Shown: positions 56,780 through 64,000 of the stretch, piece by piece
How the letters are laid out: the number at the start of each line of letters is the position of its first letter
Position numbering within the stretch: position 1 is the first letter of the stretch
Assembly (NCBI RefSeq): GCF_900115095.1
Contig: NZ_FOVH01000022.1
Span: forward strand, 1 to 64,000
Source of the DNA: Actinomadura madurae
GTDB taxonomy: Bacteria; Actinomycetota; Actinomycetes; Streptosporangiales; Streptosporangiaceae
DNA length: 64,000 bases
Direction: 5' to 3'
Made by a program: the position numbers and the translations under genes
Notes under the pieces: generated by a model
What the model saw: the letters and a program-made list of their open reading frames with translations, nothing else
The model's database searches: none
What the model was told of the DNA's origin: nothing

Positions 56780-57328
56780 TCACGCGGAGGCGGGTCCGAG
56801 GCGGGTCAAGGTCTCGGACAGGACGTCGCGGAGCCGCGCCCAGGGGAACGTGCCCGCGGTCCCGCCCTCCGAGTCCGGCGCCGGCAGCCAGGACGGGTCC
56901 AGCAGGACGGTGACGCCCCAGGCGCGGAGTTCGGCGATGCTGCGCCCGAAGACCGGGTGGCGGGCCAGGGCCGCGTTGGGCCAGGGCGCCGCGACGATGG
57001 GCAGGCCCAGGCCGACGGCCTCGTTGAGGAGGCCGAGCGCGAGGGTGTCGCTGGTCCCGTGGGCCCACTTGTTGACGGTGTTGAACGTGGCGGGCGCGAC
57101 CGCCATCGCGTCGGCGGGCGGCAGGACGTCGGGCTCCTCCGGCCGCTTGTAGTCGGACCGGACGGGGCGGCCGGTGATGCCGGCGAGCCGCGCGGCGTCC
57201 AGGAACTTCAGGCCGGACGGGGTGGAGACGACGCACACCGTCCAGCCGTCCGAGCGGAGCCCTTCGACGAACGCGGGGAGGTCCGCGGCGGGACGGCCGC
57301 CGCAGGCGATGACATAGAGCACGGGCAC
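56780..57328 (-). CDS. Flavoprotein of the HFCD family
   Basis: 182 residues. N-terminal VLYVIACGGRPAADLPAFVEGL, SDGWTVCVVSTPSGLKFLDAA, then ADAMAVAPATFNTVNKWAHGTSDTLALGLL, which is the FMN-binding signature of phosphopantothenoylcysteine decarboxylase/EpiD-type (HFCD) proteins. These decarboxylate Cys-containing compounds or act as flavin oxidoreductases; the specific substrate is unknown. GTG start. The gene ends in TGA but the frame continues as a RidA-like remnant. Confidence 0.85.
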   Translation of the reverse strand: MPVLYVIACGGRPAADLPAFVEGLRSDGWTVCVVSTPSGLKFLDAARLAGITGRPVRSDYKRPEEPDVLPPADAMAVAPATFNTVNKWAHGTSDTLALGLLNEAVGLGLPIVAAPWPNAALARHPVFGRSIAELRAWGVTVLLDPSWLPAPDSEGGTAGTFPWARLRDVLSETLTRLGPASA

Positions 57329-57362
57329 CTCCCCACCCTGCCATGGGGCCGGGAGGTGCCGA

Positions 57363-57728
57363 TCAGGTCTTCGCGATGTCGTCCGGGCCCCAGTGGGCGT
57401 CCATCCGGACGATCTTGCCGTCGGCGCCGAAGGTCATGACGTCGATGGCGCGGATCCGCATGCCGGGGATGTCGATGGTGAAGGCCATCGCGGCGCGGTC
57501 GCCGTGGGAGCCGCGGATGGGGCCGTCCAGGCTGAGCTTGGCACCGCCGGCGATGGCATTCGTGTAGAACTCCTCGATCGCGGCGCGGCCGGACATCGGC
57601 GGGTTGCCGACCGGGTCCTCGATGACGGCGTCCTCGGCGTACAGGCCGGATATGGCCGCGGCGTCACCGGCGTTGAAGGCGTCGATGTAGGTCTGGAGGA
57701 CCTGCTTCATGTGCTCCTGGGTCGGCAT
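57363..57728 (-). CDS. SnoaL/ketosteroid isomerase-like protein
   Basis: 121 residues, NTF2-like fold: YIDAFNAGDAAAISGLYAEDAVIEDPVG, GRAAIEEFYTNAIAGG, and the C-terminal IRAIDVMTFGADGKIVRMDAHW. Tyr14/Asp in the first helix and Asp near AIDVMTF are in the positions expected for delta-5-3-ketosteroid isomerase. Enolising isomerase on a steroid-like or polyketide-like ketone is possible. ATG start. Next to the flavoprotein gene, probably the same transcript. Confidence 0.85.
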   Translation of the reverse strand: MPTQEHMKQVLQTYIDAFNAGDAAAISGLYAEDAVIEDPVGNPPMSGRAAIEEFYTNAIAGGAKLSLDGPIRGSHGDRAAMAFTIDIPGMRIRAIDVMTFGADGKIVRMDAHWGPDDIAKT

Positions 57729-57781
57729 GCGCGAAGCCTAGCAAGCGGTTGCTTACCGATCTACGGGTGTTGGATGGCCTC

Positions 57782-58348
57782 ATGGCGATCGCATCCTTCA
57801 TGGTTCCCCTCGGTTCACCCGTGCCCGCGTTCAAGCTCCCGTCCGTCGGCGGGGAGGTCGTGGCGGCCGACGACTTCGCGGACGCGTCCGCCCTGCTGGT
57901 CGTCTTCCTGTCGAACCACTGCCCGTACGTGCGGCGGATCGAGGCCGGCCTGGGCGCAGTCACCACGGAGTACGCCGAGAGGGGGCTGGCCACCGTCGCC
58001 GTGTGCAGCAACGACGTCGCGAACTACCCCGACGACGACGCCGATCATCTGCGCGAGCAGGCCGAGCGCGCCGGGTTCCGGTTCCCCTACCTCGTGGACG
58101 CGTCGCAGGAGGCGGCGAAGGCGTTCCGGGCCGCCTGCACGCCCGACTTCTTCCTCTACGGCCGGGAGCGCACGCTCGCGTACCGGGGCGAGTTCGACGG
58201 TGCCCGGCCCGGCAACCAGGTCGAGGTGGACGGCGCCTCGCTCCGGGCCGCGCTCGATCTGGTGCTGGCCGGGGAGGACGTCCCCGAACCGCACACGCCG
58301 AGCATCGGCTGCGGCATCAAGTGGAAGCCGGGCAACGGCCCGGCGTGA
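57782..58348 (+). CDS. Thioredoxin-fold redoxin (AhpC/TSA-like)
   Basis: 188 residues from ATG 57782. Redoxin core VPAFKLPSVGGEVVAADDFADASALLVVFLSNHCPYVRRIEAGL with a single Cys in the CPY motif, Cys in TVAVCSND and CTPDFFLYG, and the C-terminal hallmark SIGCGIKWKPGN. A cytoplasmic thiol-dependent reductase or peroxidase-like protein; the CxxC of true thioredoxins is absent. ATG 57800 is another possible start. Divergent from the isomerase gene. Confidence 0.87.
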   Translation: MAIASFMVPLGSPVPAFKLPSVGGEVVAADDFADASALLVVFLSNHCPYVRRIEAGLGAVTTEYAERGLATVAVCSNDVANYPDDDADHLREQAERAGFRFPYLVDASQEAAKAFRAACTPDFFLYGRERTLAYRGEFDGARPGNQVEVDGASLRAALDLVLAGEDVPEPHTPSIGCGIKWKPGNGPA

Positions 58349-58394
58349 TCACGCGGCCTGAACCGATGACGCGGCCTGAATCACGGCGGGCGAG

Positions 58395-58796
58395 TCACGC
58401 CACCGTTTTCCGGCCCTTGCGGGGCTGCGGCACCGGATGCCGCAGACCGCGCTCGGCGCAGTCGGCCAGCGCTTCGAGGAGGTCGGCCGGGCTGCCTGTG
58501 GCGTCGTCGTAGTGCCAGAAGCGGATGAGGTTCTCGCCCTCGGCGCCCGGGTTGAAGCGGCCGAGGGCGAAGCATCCGGCGATGGCCATGCGGACGATGA
58601 CGCGTTCGCTGTCGTCCAGCCGGCTCACGTAGGCGGCCGCGTCGATCAGGCCGATCGCGGCGCGGGCGTTGCGGCCGCCGTCGCAGGGGTCCGGGCGGTT
58701 GATCCGCCATTGCGCGTACGGGCGCAGGTACTCCGCGATCATGAGGGTTCTGAGCACGTCCTCATGCTGGAGCCGCGCGGGCGCGGGCGCCCGCAC
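58395..58796 (-). CDS. Conserved hypothetical protein, 133 residues
   Basis: Not recognised. Helical: LQHEDVLRTLMIAEYLRPYAQWR, AAIGLIDAAAYVSRLDDSERVIVRMAIAGCFALGRF, and PADLLEALADCAERGLRHP, with a basic end PRKGRKTVA. No signal peptide or membrane segment. GTG start. Between the redoxin and the third two-component system. Confidence 0.65.
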   Translation of the reverse strand: MRAPAPARLQHEDVLRTLMIAEYLRPYAQWRINRPDPCDGGRNARAAIGLIDAAAYVSRLDDSERVIVRMAIAGCFALGRFNPGAEGENLIRFWHYDDATGSPADLLEALADCAERGLRHPVPQPRKGRKTVA

Positions 58797-58830
58797 CTTG
58801 ACCCGGTCCTTGCCGGACGCTGACCGATGA

Positions 58831-59490
58831 TCAGCCGGTGAGGCCGTGCCGGAAGGCGTAGGTGACGGCCTGCGCGCGGTCGCGGAGGTTCGCCTTGGCG
58901 AACAGGTTGTTGATGTGGGTCTTCACCGTCGCCTCGGAGATGAACAGGTCACCGGCGATCTCGGCGTTGGAGCGCCCCTGCGCGATCAGGGTGAGCACCT
59001 CCGCCTCGCGGCGGGTCAGGCCGTCCGGCAGCTCGCCGCGGGCGGCCCGGCGGGGGCTCTCGCCGGTGGCGACCGCCTCGACCAGGCGCCGCTGGACCGC
59101 CGGGTCGAGCTGGGACGCTCCCCCGCGGACGGCGGTGACGGCGCGCGCGATCTCGTCGGCGTCGGCGTCCTTGGTCAGGTAGCCGCGGGCTCCGGCGCGC
59201 AGCGCCGCGAAGATCGACTCGTCGTCGGCGTAGGTGGTGAGGACGACGATCCCGACGTCCGGGTGCGCCTCCTTGATGCGGCGGGTCGCCTCCACGCCGT
59301 CCACGCGCGGCATCCGCAGGTCCATGAGGACGACGTCGGGACGCATCTCCTCGACCATGGCGATCGCCTGCTCCCCGTCGCCGCACGCGCCGGCCACCTC
59401 GATGCCGGGCAGCAGCTCCAGCAGGAGGACCAGGCCCTCGCGCACCACGGTCTGGTCATCCACGACCAGGATCCTCGTCTTGTCGCTCAC
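58831..59490 (-). CDS. NarL-type response regulator
   Basis: 219 residues. Acidic pocket [13 protein letters not shown], phosphoacceptor Asp57 in [12 protein letters not shown], Thr in [11 protein letters not shown], Lys in LTKDADADE; helix-turn-helix [45 protein letters not shown] 59490 is favoured by GGAG about eight bases upstream; GTG 59508 would overlap the kinase stop exactly (GTGA). Partner of the next gene. Confidence 0.93.
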   Translation of the reverse strand: MSDKTRILVVDDQTVVREGLVLLLELLPGIEVAGACGDGEQAIAMVEEMRPDVVLMDLRMPRVDGVEATRRIKEAHPDVGIVVLTTYADDESIFAALRAGARGYLTKDADADEIARAVTAVRGGASQLDPAVQRRLVEAVATGESPRRAARGELPDGLTRREAEVLTLIAQGRSNAEIAGDLFISEATVKTHINNLFAKANLRDRAQAVTYAFRHGLTG

Positions 59491-59504
59491 CGCTCCGTCT
59501 CCCG

Positions 59505-60641
59505 TCACGCCGGCACCCGGAGGGACACGCGGAACCCCGTGCCCTCCGGTCCGGTGACCAGGGTGCCATCGATCAGCTCGGCGCGCTCCCGCATCCCCAC
59601 CAGGCCGTAGCCGCCACCGCCGAGCTGCACCACGGCCTCCGTCCCGCCGCTGTCGGTCACTTCGAGCTCGACCTTGTCGGCGAGGTAGCGCAGCGTGACA
59701 TGTGCGCGCGCGCCGGGCGCGTGCTTGCGGACGTTGGTGAGCGCCTCCTGCGCGGTGCGGACGACCGCCAGCCCCGCCTGGGGCGTCAGCTCGCGCGGCT
59801 GCCCGGTCACCTCGACGTCGCAGGGACGGCCCGTGCTGGCGTAGAACTCCTCGGCGAGCTCCGCGATGACCTCCTTGGGCTCCGGCACCTCGCCCCGGAG
59901 GGTCGCGAGGGCCCGCCGTGTCTCGTCCAGACCGGTGCGGGCGAGGTTCCGCGCGCGCTCCACCCGGTCCAGGGCCTGGACGCGGTCGCCGTCCCGCGCG
60001 AGCAGCAGCCTCGCCCCTTCCAGATGGACGATCTGCGCCGACAGCGAATGGGCGAGGATGTCGTGGATCTCCCGTGCGAGGTGGGACCGTTCGGCGAGCA
60101 CCGCGCTGGCGGCCTCGGCGCGCCGGGTGGCCTCCTGCGCGGCGACGCCCTGGCGGCTCGCGACGGCGCCCAGCGTGAGGCCCACGAACGCCGACATGAG
60201 GCCGAGATCGGCGCCGCCGGACCGGAACGCCTCCCCCAGCACGCCGATCGAGGCGATGGTCAGGCCGCTGACCGCGAGGCCCCAGGGCAGCGGCAGCCGC
60301 ATCAGCAGCACCCAGAGCCCCGCCATGCAGAAGAAGAAGCCGCCGCCGGCGTGGGGCGCGAGCGCGTACAGCGCCATCGCCGCCCCCATCGCCCCGAGCA
60401 GCAGGCCGATGCCGATCGTCCGCCAGCGGGCGCTGTCGCGCCGTACGACCCAGATGCCCGTCCCCAGCAGCGAGAACATGATGACGTTGAGGGTCGCGAT
60501 GGCGAGCCCCGCCCCGTGCAGCGCCGGCGCGGGCTCCTCGTGGATCAGGCCGCGGACGTAGGCGTAGACGCCCCACATCACCAGAACGCAGACGACGAGC
60601 GCGCGGGTCAGCCGCTCGATCGTGTTCGCCTCGCACTTCAC
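59505..60641 (-). CDS. NarL-type sensor histidine kinase
   Basis: 378 residues, about six membrane segments (residues 12-160), HisKA_3 with His193 in LAREIHDILAHSLSAQIVHLEGA, and HATPase with RTAQEALTNVRKHAPGA and GGGGYGLVGMRERAELI. No extracellular sensor domain is visible. Autophosphorylates and signals to the adjacent regulator. ATG start. Confidence 0.93.
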   Translation of the reverse strand: MKCEANTIERLTRALVVCVLVMWGVYAYVRGLIHEEPAPALHGAGLAIATLNVIMFSLLGTGIWVVRRDSARWRTIGIGLLLGAMGAAMALYALAPHAGGGFFFCMAGLWVLLMRLPLPWGLAVSGLTIASIGVLGEAFRSGGADLGLMSAFVGLTLGAVASRQGVAAQEATRRAEAASAVLAERSHLAREIHDILAHSLSAQIVHLEGARLLLARDGDRVQALDRVERARNLARTGLDETRRALATLRGEVPEPKEVIAELAEEFYASTGRPCDVEVTGQPRELTPQAGLAVVRTAQEALTNVRKHAPGARAHVTLRYLADKVELEVTDSGGTEAVVQLGGGGYGLVGMRERAELIDGTLVTGPEGTGFRVSLRVPA

Positions 60642-60795
60642 GCCACGACGCTAACCGAGGCGGCTCCGCCGGGGGCCGGGAGCACGTTGTCCAGCGTGTT
60701 CATGCCCAAGACGGTAGGACACCCGCGCTCCGCGCGGATCGGCGCGCGGCTGTACTTCCGGTTCTCCACCGCAGGGTGGACGCCGCGCCCCGCGC

Positions 60796-62886
60796 TCAGG
60801 TGTCGATGCGCTCCGCGTCCAGCTCGGTGGCGCCCGCGGTGATGAACGCGCGGCGCGGCGCGACCTCGCTGCCCATCAGCAGGTCGAACACCTTGCCCGC
60901 CTCCTCGGCGTCCTCGATGCGGACGCGCCGGAGCACCCGGTGCCGCGGGTCGAGGGTCGTCTCGGCCAGCTGGTCGGCGTCCATCTCACCGAGGCCCTTG
61001 TAGCGCTGGATCGGCTCCTTCCAGCGCTGGCCCTTGCGCTCCAGCTCGACGAGGCGCTGCCGCAGCTCGGCGTCGGAGTAGGTGTAGATGTACTTGTCCT
61101 GGCCCTTCTTCGGCTTGATCAGCTCGATGCGGTGCAGCGGCGGGACGGCGGAGAAGATCCGGCCGGCCTCCAGCATGGGCCGCATGTAGCGGTAGAAGAG
61201 CGTGAGGAGCAGGGTGCGGATGTGGGCGCCGTCGACGTCGGCGTCGGCGAGGATCACCACGCGCCCGTAGCGGGCGGCGTCGATGTCGAACGTCCGCCCC
61301 GAGCCGGCGCCGAGCACCTGGATGATCGCGGCGCACTCGGCGTTCTTCAGCATGTCGGCGACGGACGCCTTCTGCACGTTGAGGATCTTGCCGCGGATCG
61401 GCAGCAGCGCCTGGAACTCGGAGTTGCGGGCGAGTTTGGCGGTGCCGAGCGCCGAGTCGCCCTCGACGATGAAAAGCTCGCTGCGGTCGTCGGCGGTGCG
61501 GCAGTCGACGAGCTTGGCCGGGAGGGCGGAGTTCTCCAGGGCGTTCTTGCGGCGCTGGTTGTCGCGCTGGGTGCGGGCGGCGATGCGGGTCTTGGCCGCG
61601 CCGACGACCTTCTCCAGAACCGCCCTGAGCTGCTGCTTCTGGCCGCGCGACGGGTTCTCGAAGATCGCCCGCAGCTCCCGCATCACGACCTGGGAGACGA
61701 TGCGGGTCGCCGCGGAGGTGCCGAGGACCTCCTTGGTCTGGCCCTCGAACTGCGGCTCGGGCAGGCGGACCGTCACCACGGCGGTGAGGCCCTCCAGGAC
61801 GTCCTCCTTGATGACGTCCTCGTCGCCGTTCTTCAGCAGCTTCGTCGCGCGGAGCTGCTCGTTGACGACCCGCAGGACCGCGCGGTCGAAGCCGCGCACG
61901 TGGGTGCCGCCCTTCGGGGTGGCGATCACGTTGACGAACGACTTGGTGATCGTGTCGTAGCCGTTGCCCCAGCGCAGCGCGATGTCGACCTCGAGGTCGC
62001 GCTCGACGTCGGTCGGCGTCAGGTGGCCCTGGTCGTCCAGGACCGGAACGGTCTCGGTGAAGTGGCCGCGCCCCTGGAGCCGCAGCACGTCGACGATCGC
62101 GGTGTCCTTGGCGAGGTAGGTGCAGAACTCGCCGATGCCGCCGTCGAACCGGAACCTCTCGTCGACGACCTCCTCGCCGCGCTCGTCGCGGACGTCGATG
62201 GTGAGGCCGGGGATGAGGAACGCGGTCTGGCGCATCCGGTCGAGGACGAGGGACTGCTCGACCGTGACGTCCTTCAGGAAGATCTGCAGGTCGGGCCAGA
62301 AGCGGACACGGGTACCGGTGACCTTCTTGGCGACCTTGCGGATCTGCCGCAGGCCCGACTTCTTCTTGAACCGGGCGTTGGGGCGCCCGTCGTCGGCGAA
62401 CTCGCCGGGCAGCCCGCGCCGGAAGCTGATCGCGTGGGTGTGCCCGTCGCGGTCGACCTCCACGTCGAGGCGGGCGGAGAGCGCGTTGACCACGGACGCG
62501 CCGACGCCGTGCAGGCCGCCGGACGCGGTGTAGGACACCCCGCCGAACTTGCCGCCCGCGTGCAGCCGCGTCATGACCAGCTCGACGCCGGGCAGGCCCG
62601 TCTTGGGCTCCAGGTCGACCGGGATACCGCGGCCGTTGTCGCCCACCTCGAAGGACCCGTCGGCGTGCAGGGTCACGCTGATGTGGGTGCAGTGGCCGGC
62701 GAGGGCCTCGTCGACGCAGTTGTCGACGATCTCCCACAGGCAGTGTGCGAGGCCCCGGCTGTCGGTCGACCCGACGTACATGCCGGGTCGCTTGCGCACG
62801 GCCTCCAGCCCCTCCAGCACCGACAGGTGCCGGGCGGAGTAGCCGTGCGGGTCTTCGGTTGGCACTTCGGCGGTGGCGGCGGTCAA
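60796..62886 (-). CDS. parE: DNA topoisomerase IV subunit B
   Basis: About 696 residues. GHKL ATPase domain: VRKRPGMYVGSTD, EIVDNCVDEALAG, VGDNGRGIPVDLEPKTGLPGVELVMTRLHAGGKF, GGLHGVGASVVNALS; transducer ALRWGNGYDTI; TOPRIM ELFIVEGDSALGTAKLARN, LPIRGKILNVQ and LADADVDGAHIRTLLLT; C-terminal KGLGEMDADQLAETT. Start uncertain: TTG 62886 with GAGGAG ten bases upstream is favoured, GTG 62865 is possible. Supplies ATP hydrolysis to ParC. Confidence 0.93.
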   Translation of the reverse strand: MTAATAEVPTEDPHGYSARHLSVLEGLEAVRKRPGMYVGSTDSRGLAHCLWEIVDNCVDEALAGHCTHISVTLHADGSFEVGDNGRGIPVDLEPKTGLPGVELVMTRLHAGGKFGGVSYTASGGLHGVGASVVNALSARLDVEVDRDGHTHAISFRRGLPGEFADDGRPNARFKKKSGLRQIRKVAKKVTGTRVRFWPDLQIFLKDVTVEQSLVLDRMRQTAFLIPGLTIDVRDERGEEVVDERFRFDGGIGEFCTYLAKDTAIVDVLRLQGRGHFTETVPVLDDQGHLTPTDVERDLEVDIALRWGNGYDTITKSFVNVIATPKGGTHVRGFDRAVLRVVNEQLRATKLLKNGDEDVIKEDVLEGLTAVVTVRLPEPQFEGQTKEVLGTSAATRIVSQVVMRELRAIFENPSRGQKQQLRAVLEKVVGAAKTRIAARTQRDNQRRKNALENSALPAKLVDCRTADDRSELFIVEGDSALGTAKLARNSEFQALLPIRGKILNVQKASVADMLKNAECAAIIQVLGAGSGRTFDIDAARYGRVVILADADVDGAHIRTLLLTLFYRYMRPMLEAGRIFSAVPPLHRIELIKPKKGQDKYIYTYSDAELRQRLVELERKGQRWKEPIQRYKGLGEMDADQLAETTLDPRHRVLRRVRIEDAEEAGKVFDLLMGSEVAPRRAFITAGATELDAERIDT

Positions 62887-63098
62887 CGTGCGTGTGCTCC
62901 TCGGGGGTAGGACGGTCGGCAGAAGGGTACCCCCGCCTGCCGACAATCCACCGAAAGGCTCGCCGCCACCGACGTTCGGGCACGTCCGTGCGGCGGGCCC
63001 GGACGGTTCGCCAGCGTACCCGGACTCCGACTTCTAGACCTGAACGTCCACCTTTAGGTGGGTGTGCTCGGAGAAGTTTCGTCCTTACCGTCCTCTGC

Positions 63099-64000
63099 AT
63101 GGCGCAAACGATCGAGGTCACGGGCCTCCGCAAGCGATACGGGGACGTCCGGGCCGTGGACGGGGTGACGTTCGCGGTCGAGGAGGGCGAGTTCTTCGGC
63201 ATCCTCGGCCCGAACGGCGCGGGCAAGACGACGACATTGGAGATCATCGAGGGCCTGCGGGAACCCGACGAGGGGGAGCTGAGGGTGCTGGGGCTGCCGC
63301 CGTGGCCCCGGAACGCGAAGCTGCTGCCCCGCATCGGCGTCCAGTTGCAGGCGTCGTCGTTCTTCGAGCGGCTGACGGCGCGGGAGCAGTTGCGGACGTT
63401 CGGCTCCCTGTACGGCGTCCCGGCCAAGAAGGCCGACGCGATGCTGGAGTTGGTCGGCCTGGACGACAAGGCCGACGTCCGGGTGGAGAAGCTGTCGGGC
63501 GGCCAGGCGCAGCGCCTGTCCATCGCGTGCGCGCTCGTCCACGACCCGGAGCTGGTGTTCCTGGACGAGCCCACCGCGGCGCTGGACCCGCAGGCGCGCC
63601 GCAACCTGTGGGACGTGCTCCGGACCATCAACACCGAAGGCCGCACCATCGTCCTGACCACGCATTACATGGACGAGGCGGAGAACCTCTGCGACCGCGT
63701 CGCCATCATGGACTCGGGAAGGATCCTCAAGCTCGGTCCCCCGGCAGTGCTGGTGCGCGGTCTGGACGCACCGGCCAGGATCAGCGTCGCGAGCGGCCTC
63801 CTGCGGCTGGCGGACGCGCGGCTGCTTCCGGGCGTGGACGGCGCGGACGACGACGGCGTCTCCCTGACCCTCTCCACCCGCGACCCGTCCGCCGTCGTCG
63901 CGGCCATGGCCGCGAAGGACGCTCTGGACGGCGTCCAGATCCGCGGCGCCACCCTCGAGGACGTCTTCCTGGAGCTCACCGGACGGGAGTACAGAGCGTG
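63099..64000 (+). CDS. ABC transporter ATP-binding protein (runs off the right edge)
   Basis: Open from ATG 63099 to the end: 300 codons and then TG, so a TGA stop probably spans the boundary, overlapping the next gene. P-loop FGILGPNGAGKTTTLEIIEGL, Q-loop VQLQASSFFERL, signature KLSGGQAQRLSIACALVH, Walker B LVFLDEPTAALDP and H-loop VLTTHYMDEAENLCDRV. This is the CcmA/DrrA-like daunorubicin-resistance type of ATPase; the permease should follow just outside. No stop codon is inside the window, so length is a minimum of 300 residues. Confidence 0.92.
   Translation, partial: MAQTIEVTGLRKRYGDVRAVDGVTFAVEEGEFFGILGPNGAGKTTTLEIIEGLREPDEGELRVLGLPPWPRNAKLLPRIGVQLQASSFFERLTAREQLRTFGSLYGVPAKKADAMLELVGLDDKADVRVEKLSGGQAQRLSIACALVHDPELVFLDEPTAALDPQARRNLWDVLRTINTEGRTIVLTTHYMDEAENLCDRVAIMDSGRILKLGPPAVLVRGLDAPARISVASGLLRLADARLLPGVDGADDDGVSLTLSTRDPSAVVAAMAAKDALDGVQIRGATLEDVFLELTGREYRA

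Noticed and set aside
60940-62910. 656-codon plus-strand frame opposite parE
   Set aside because: Asp/Val/Leu/Gly-rich shadow of a clearly real topoisomerase gene.
1-64000. tRNA, rRNA or replication origin
   Set aside because: I saw no CCA-ending cloverleaf, rRNA sequence or DnaA-box cluster while reading both strands.

Overview
The window is 64 kb of very GC-rich DNA with dense genes, many GTG starts and many 4-base ATGA/GTGA gene overlaps. A fasR-fabD-fabH-acpP-fabF operon followed by a DUF3145 gene, a DUF5998 gene, three NarL/DesR-type two-component pairs and a topoisomerase IV pair (parC, parE) point to a filamentous actinomycete chromosome. Something close to Actinomadura/Thermomonosporaceae fits, but the genus is inference. 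Most of the window reads as conserved housekeeping DNA with several accessory islands.

Layout. 0-3.3 kb: the right end of an IS5-type element that has removed the start of a large NLR/STAND-like protein (HATPase-type module, NB-ARC, TPR, class III nucleotide cyclase-like domain). 3.4-9.7 kb: a PHP phosphoesterase, a two-component pair, and two secreted DUF1023 hydrolases flanking a membrane acyltransferase. 9.8-15.4 kb: type II fatty acid synthesis with its PucR-type regulator. 15.7-20.4 kb: a four-gene operon of subtilisin-like protease, sigma factor, small unknown protein and TPR-CHAT (caspase-like) protease. 20.4-28.6 kb: sulfurtransferase, phosphodiesterase, DUF5998, a GNAT/acyl-CoA synthetase fusion, a PfkB kinase and a LysR regulator. 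29-36.5 kb: serine hydrolase, PPOX-type flavoprotein, RecQ helicase, ThrE-like exporter, a DUF6745 pair and a HATPase-type anti-sigma-like protein.

36.6-42.5 kb: a six-gene, fully overlapping operon of the STM4011-STM4015 type (two radical SAM enzymes, an alkaline-phosphatase-like hydrolase, an ATP-grasp-like protein and two leucine-rich-repeat proteins). Its function is unknown. 42.6-45.1 kb: metNIQ methionine uptake. 45.7-48.4 kb: unknown protein, TetR regulator with a palindromic operator candidate, SDR oxidoreductase and methyltransferase, followed by a 164-bp tandem repeat. 49-54 kb: DesKR-like pair, lone ABC ATPase, GH13 enzyme and a lactate-oxidase-like flavoenzyme. 54.1-63 kb: parC and parE, with a flavoprotein, a RidA remnant, a SnoaL-like isomerase, a thioredoxin-like protein and a third two-component pair between them. 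An ABC ATPase runs to the right edge.

The three most interesting stretches are (1) the S8 protease/sigma/small protein/TPR-CHAT operon, which has the same kinds of parts as the protease-regulated sigma branch of type III-E CRISPR but has no CRISPR; (2) the STM4011-4015 operon with a duplicated LRR gene; and (3) the IS-truncated STAND-cyclase protein. I found no tRNA, rRNA, CRISPR array or replication origin. All family assignments come from reading motifs by eye, without database searches.
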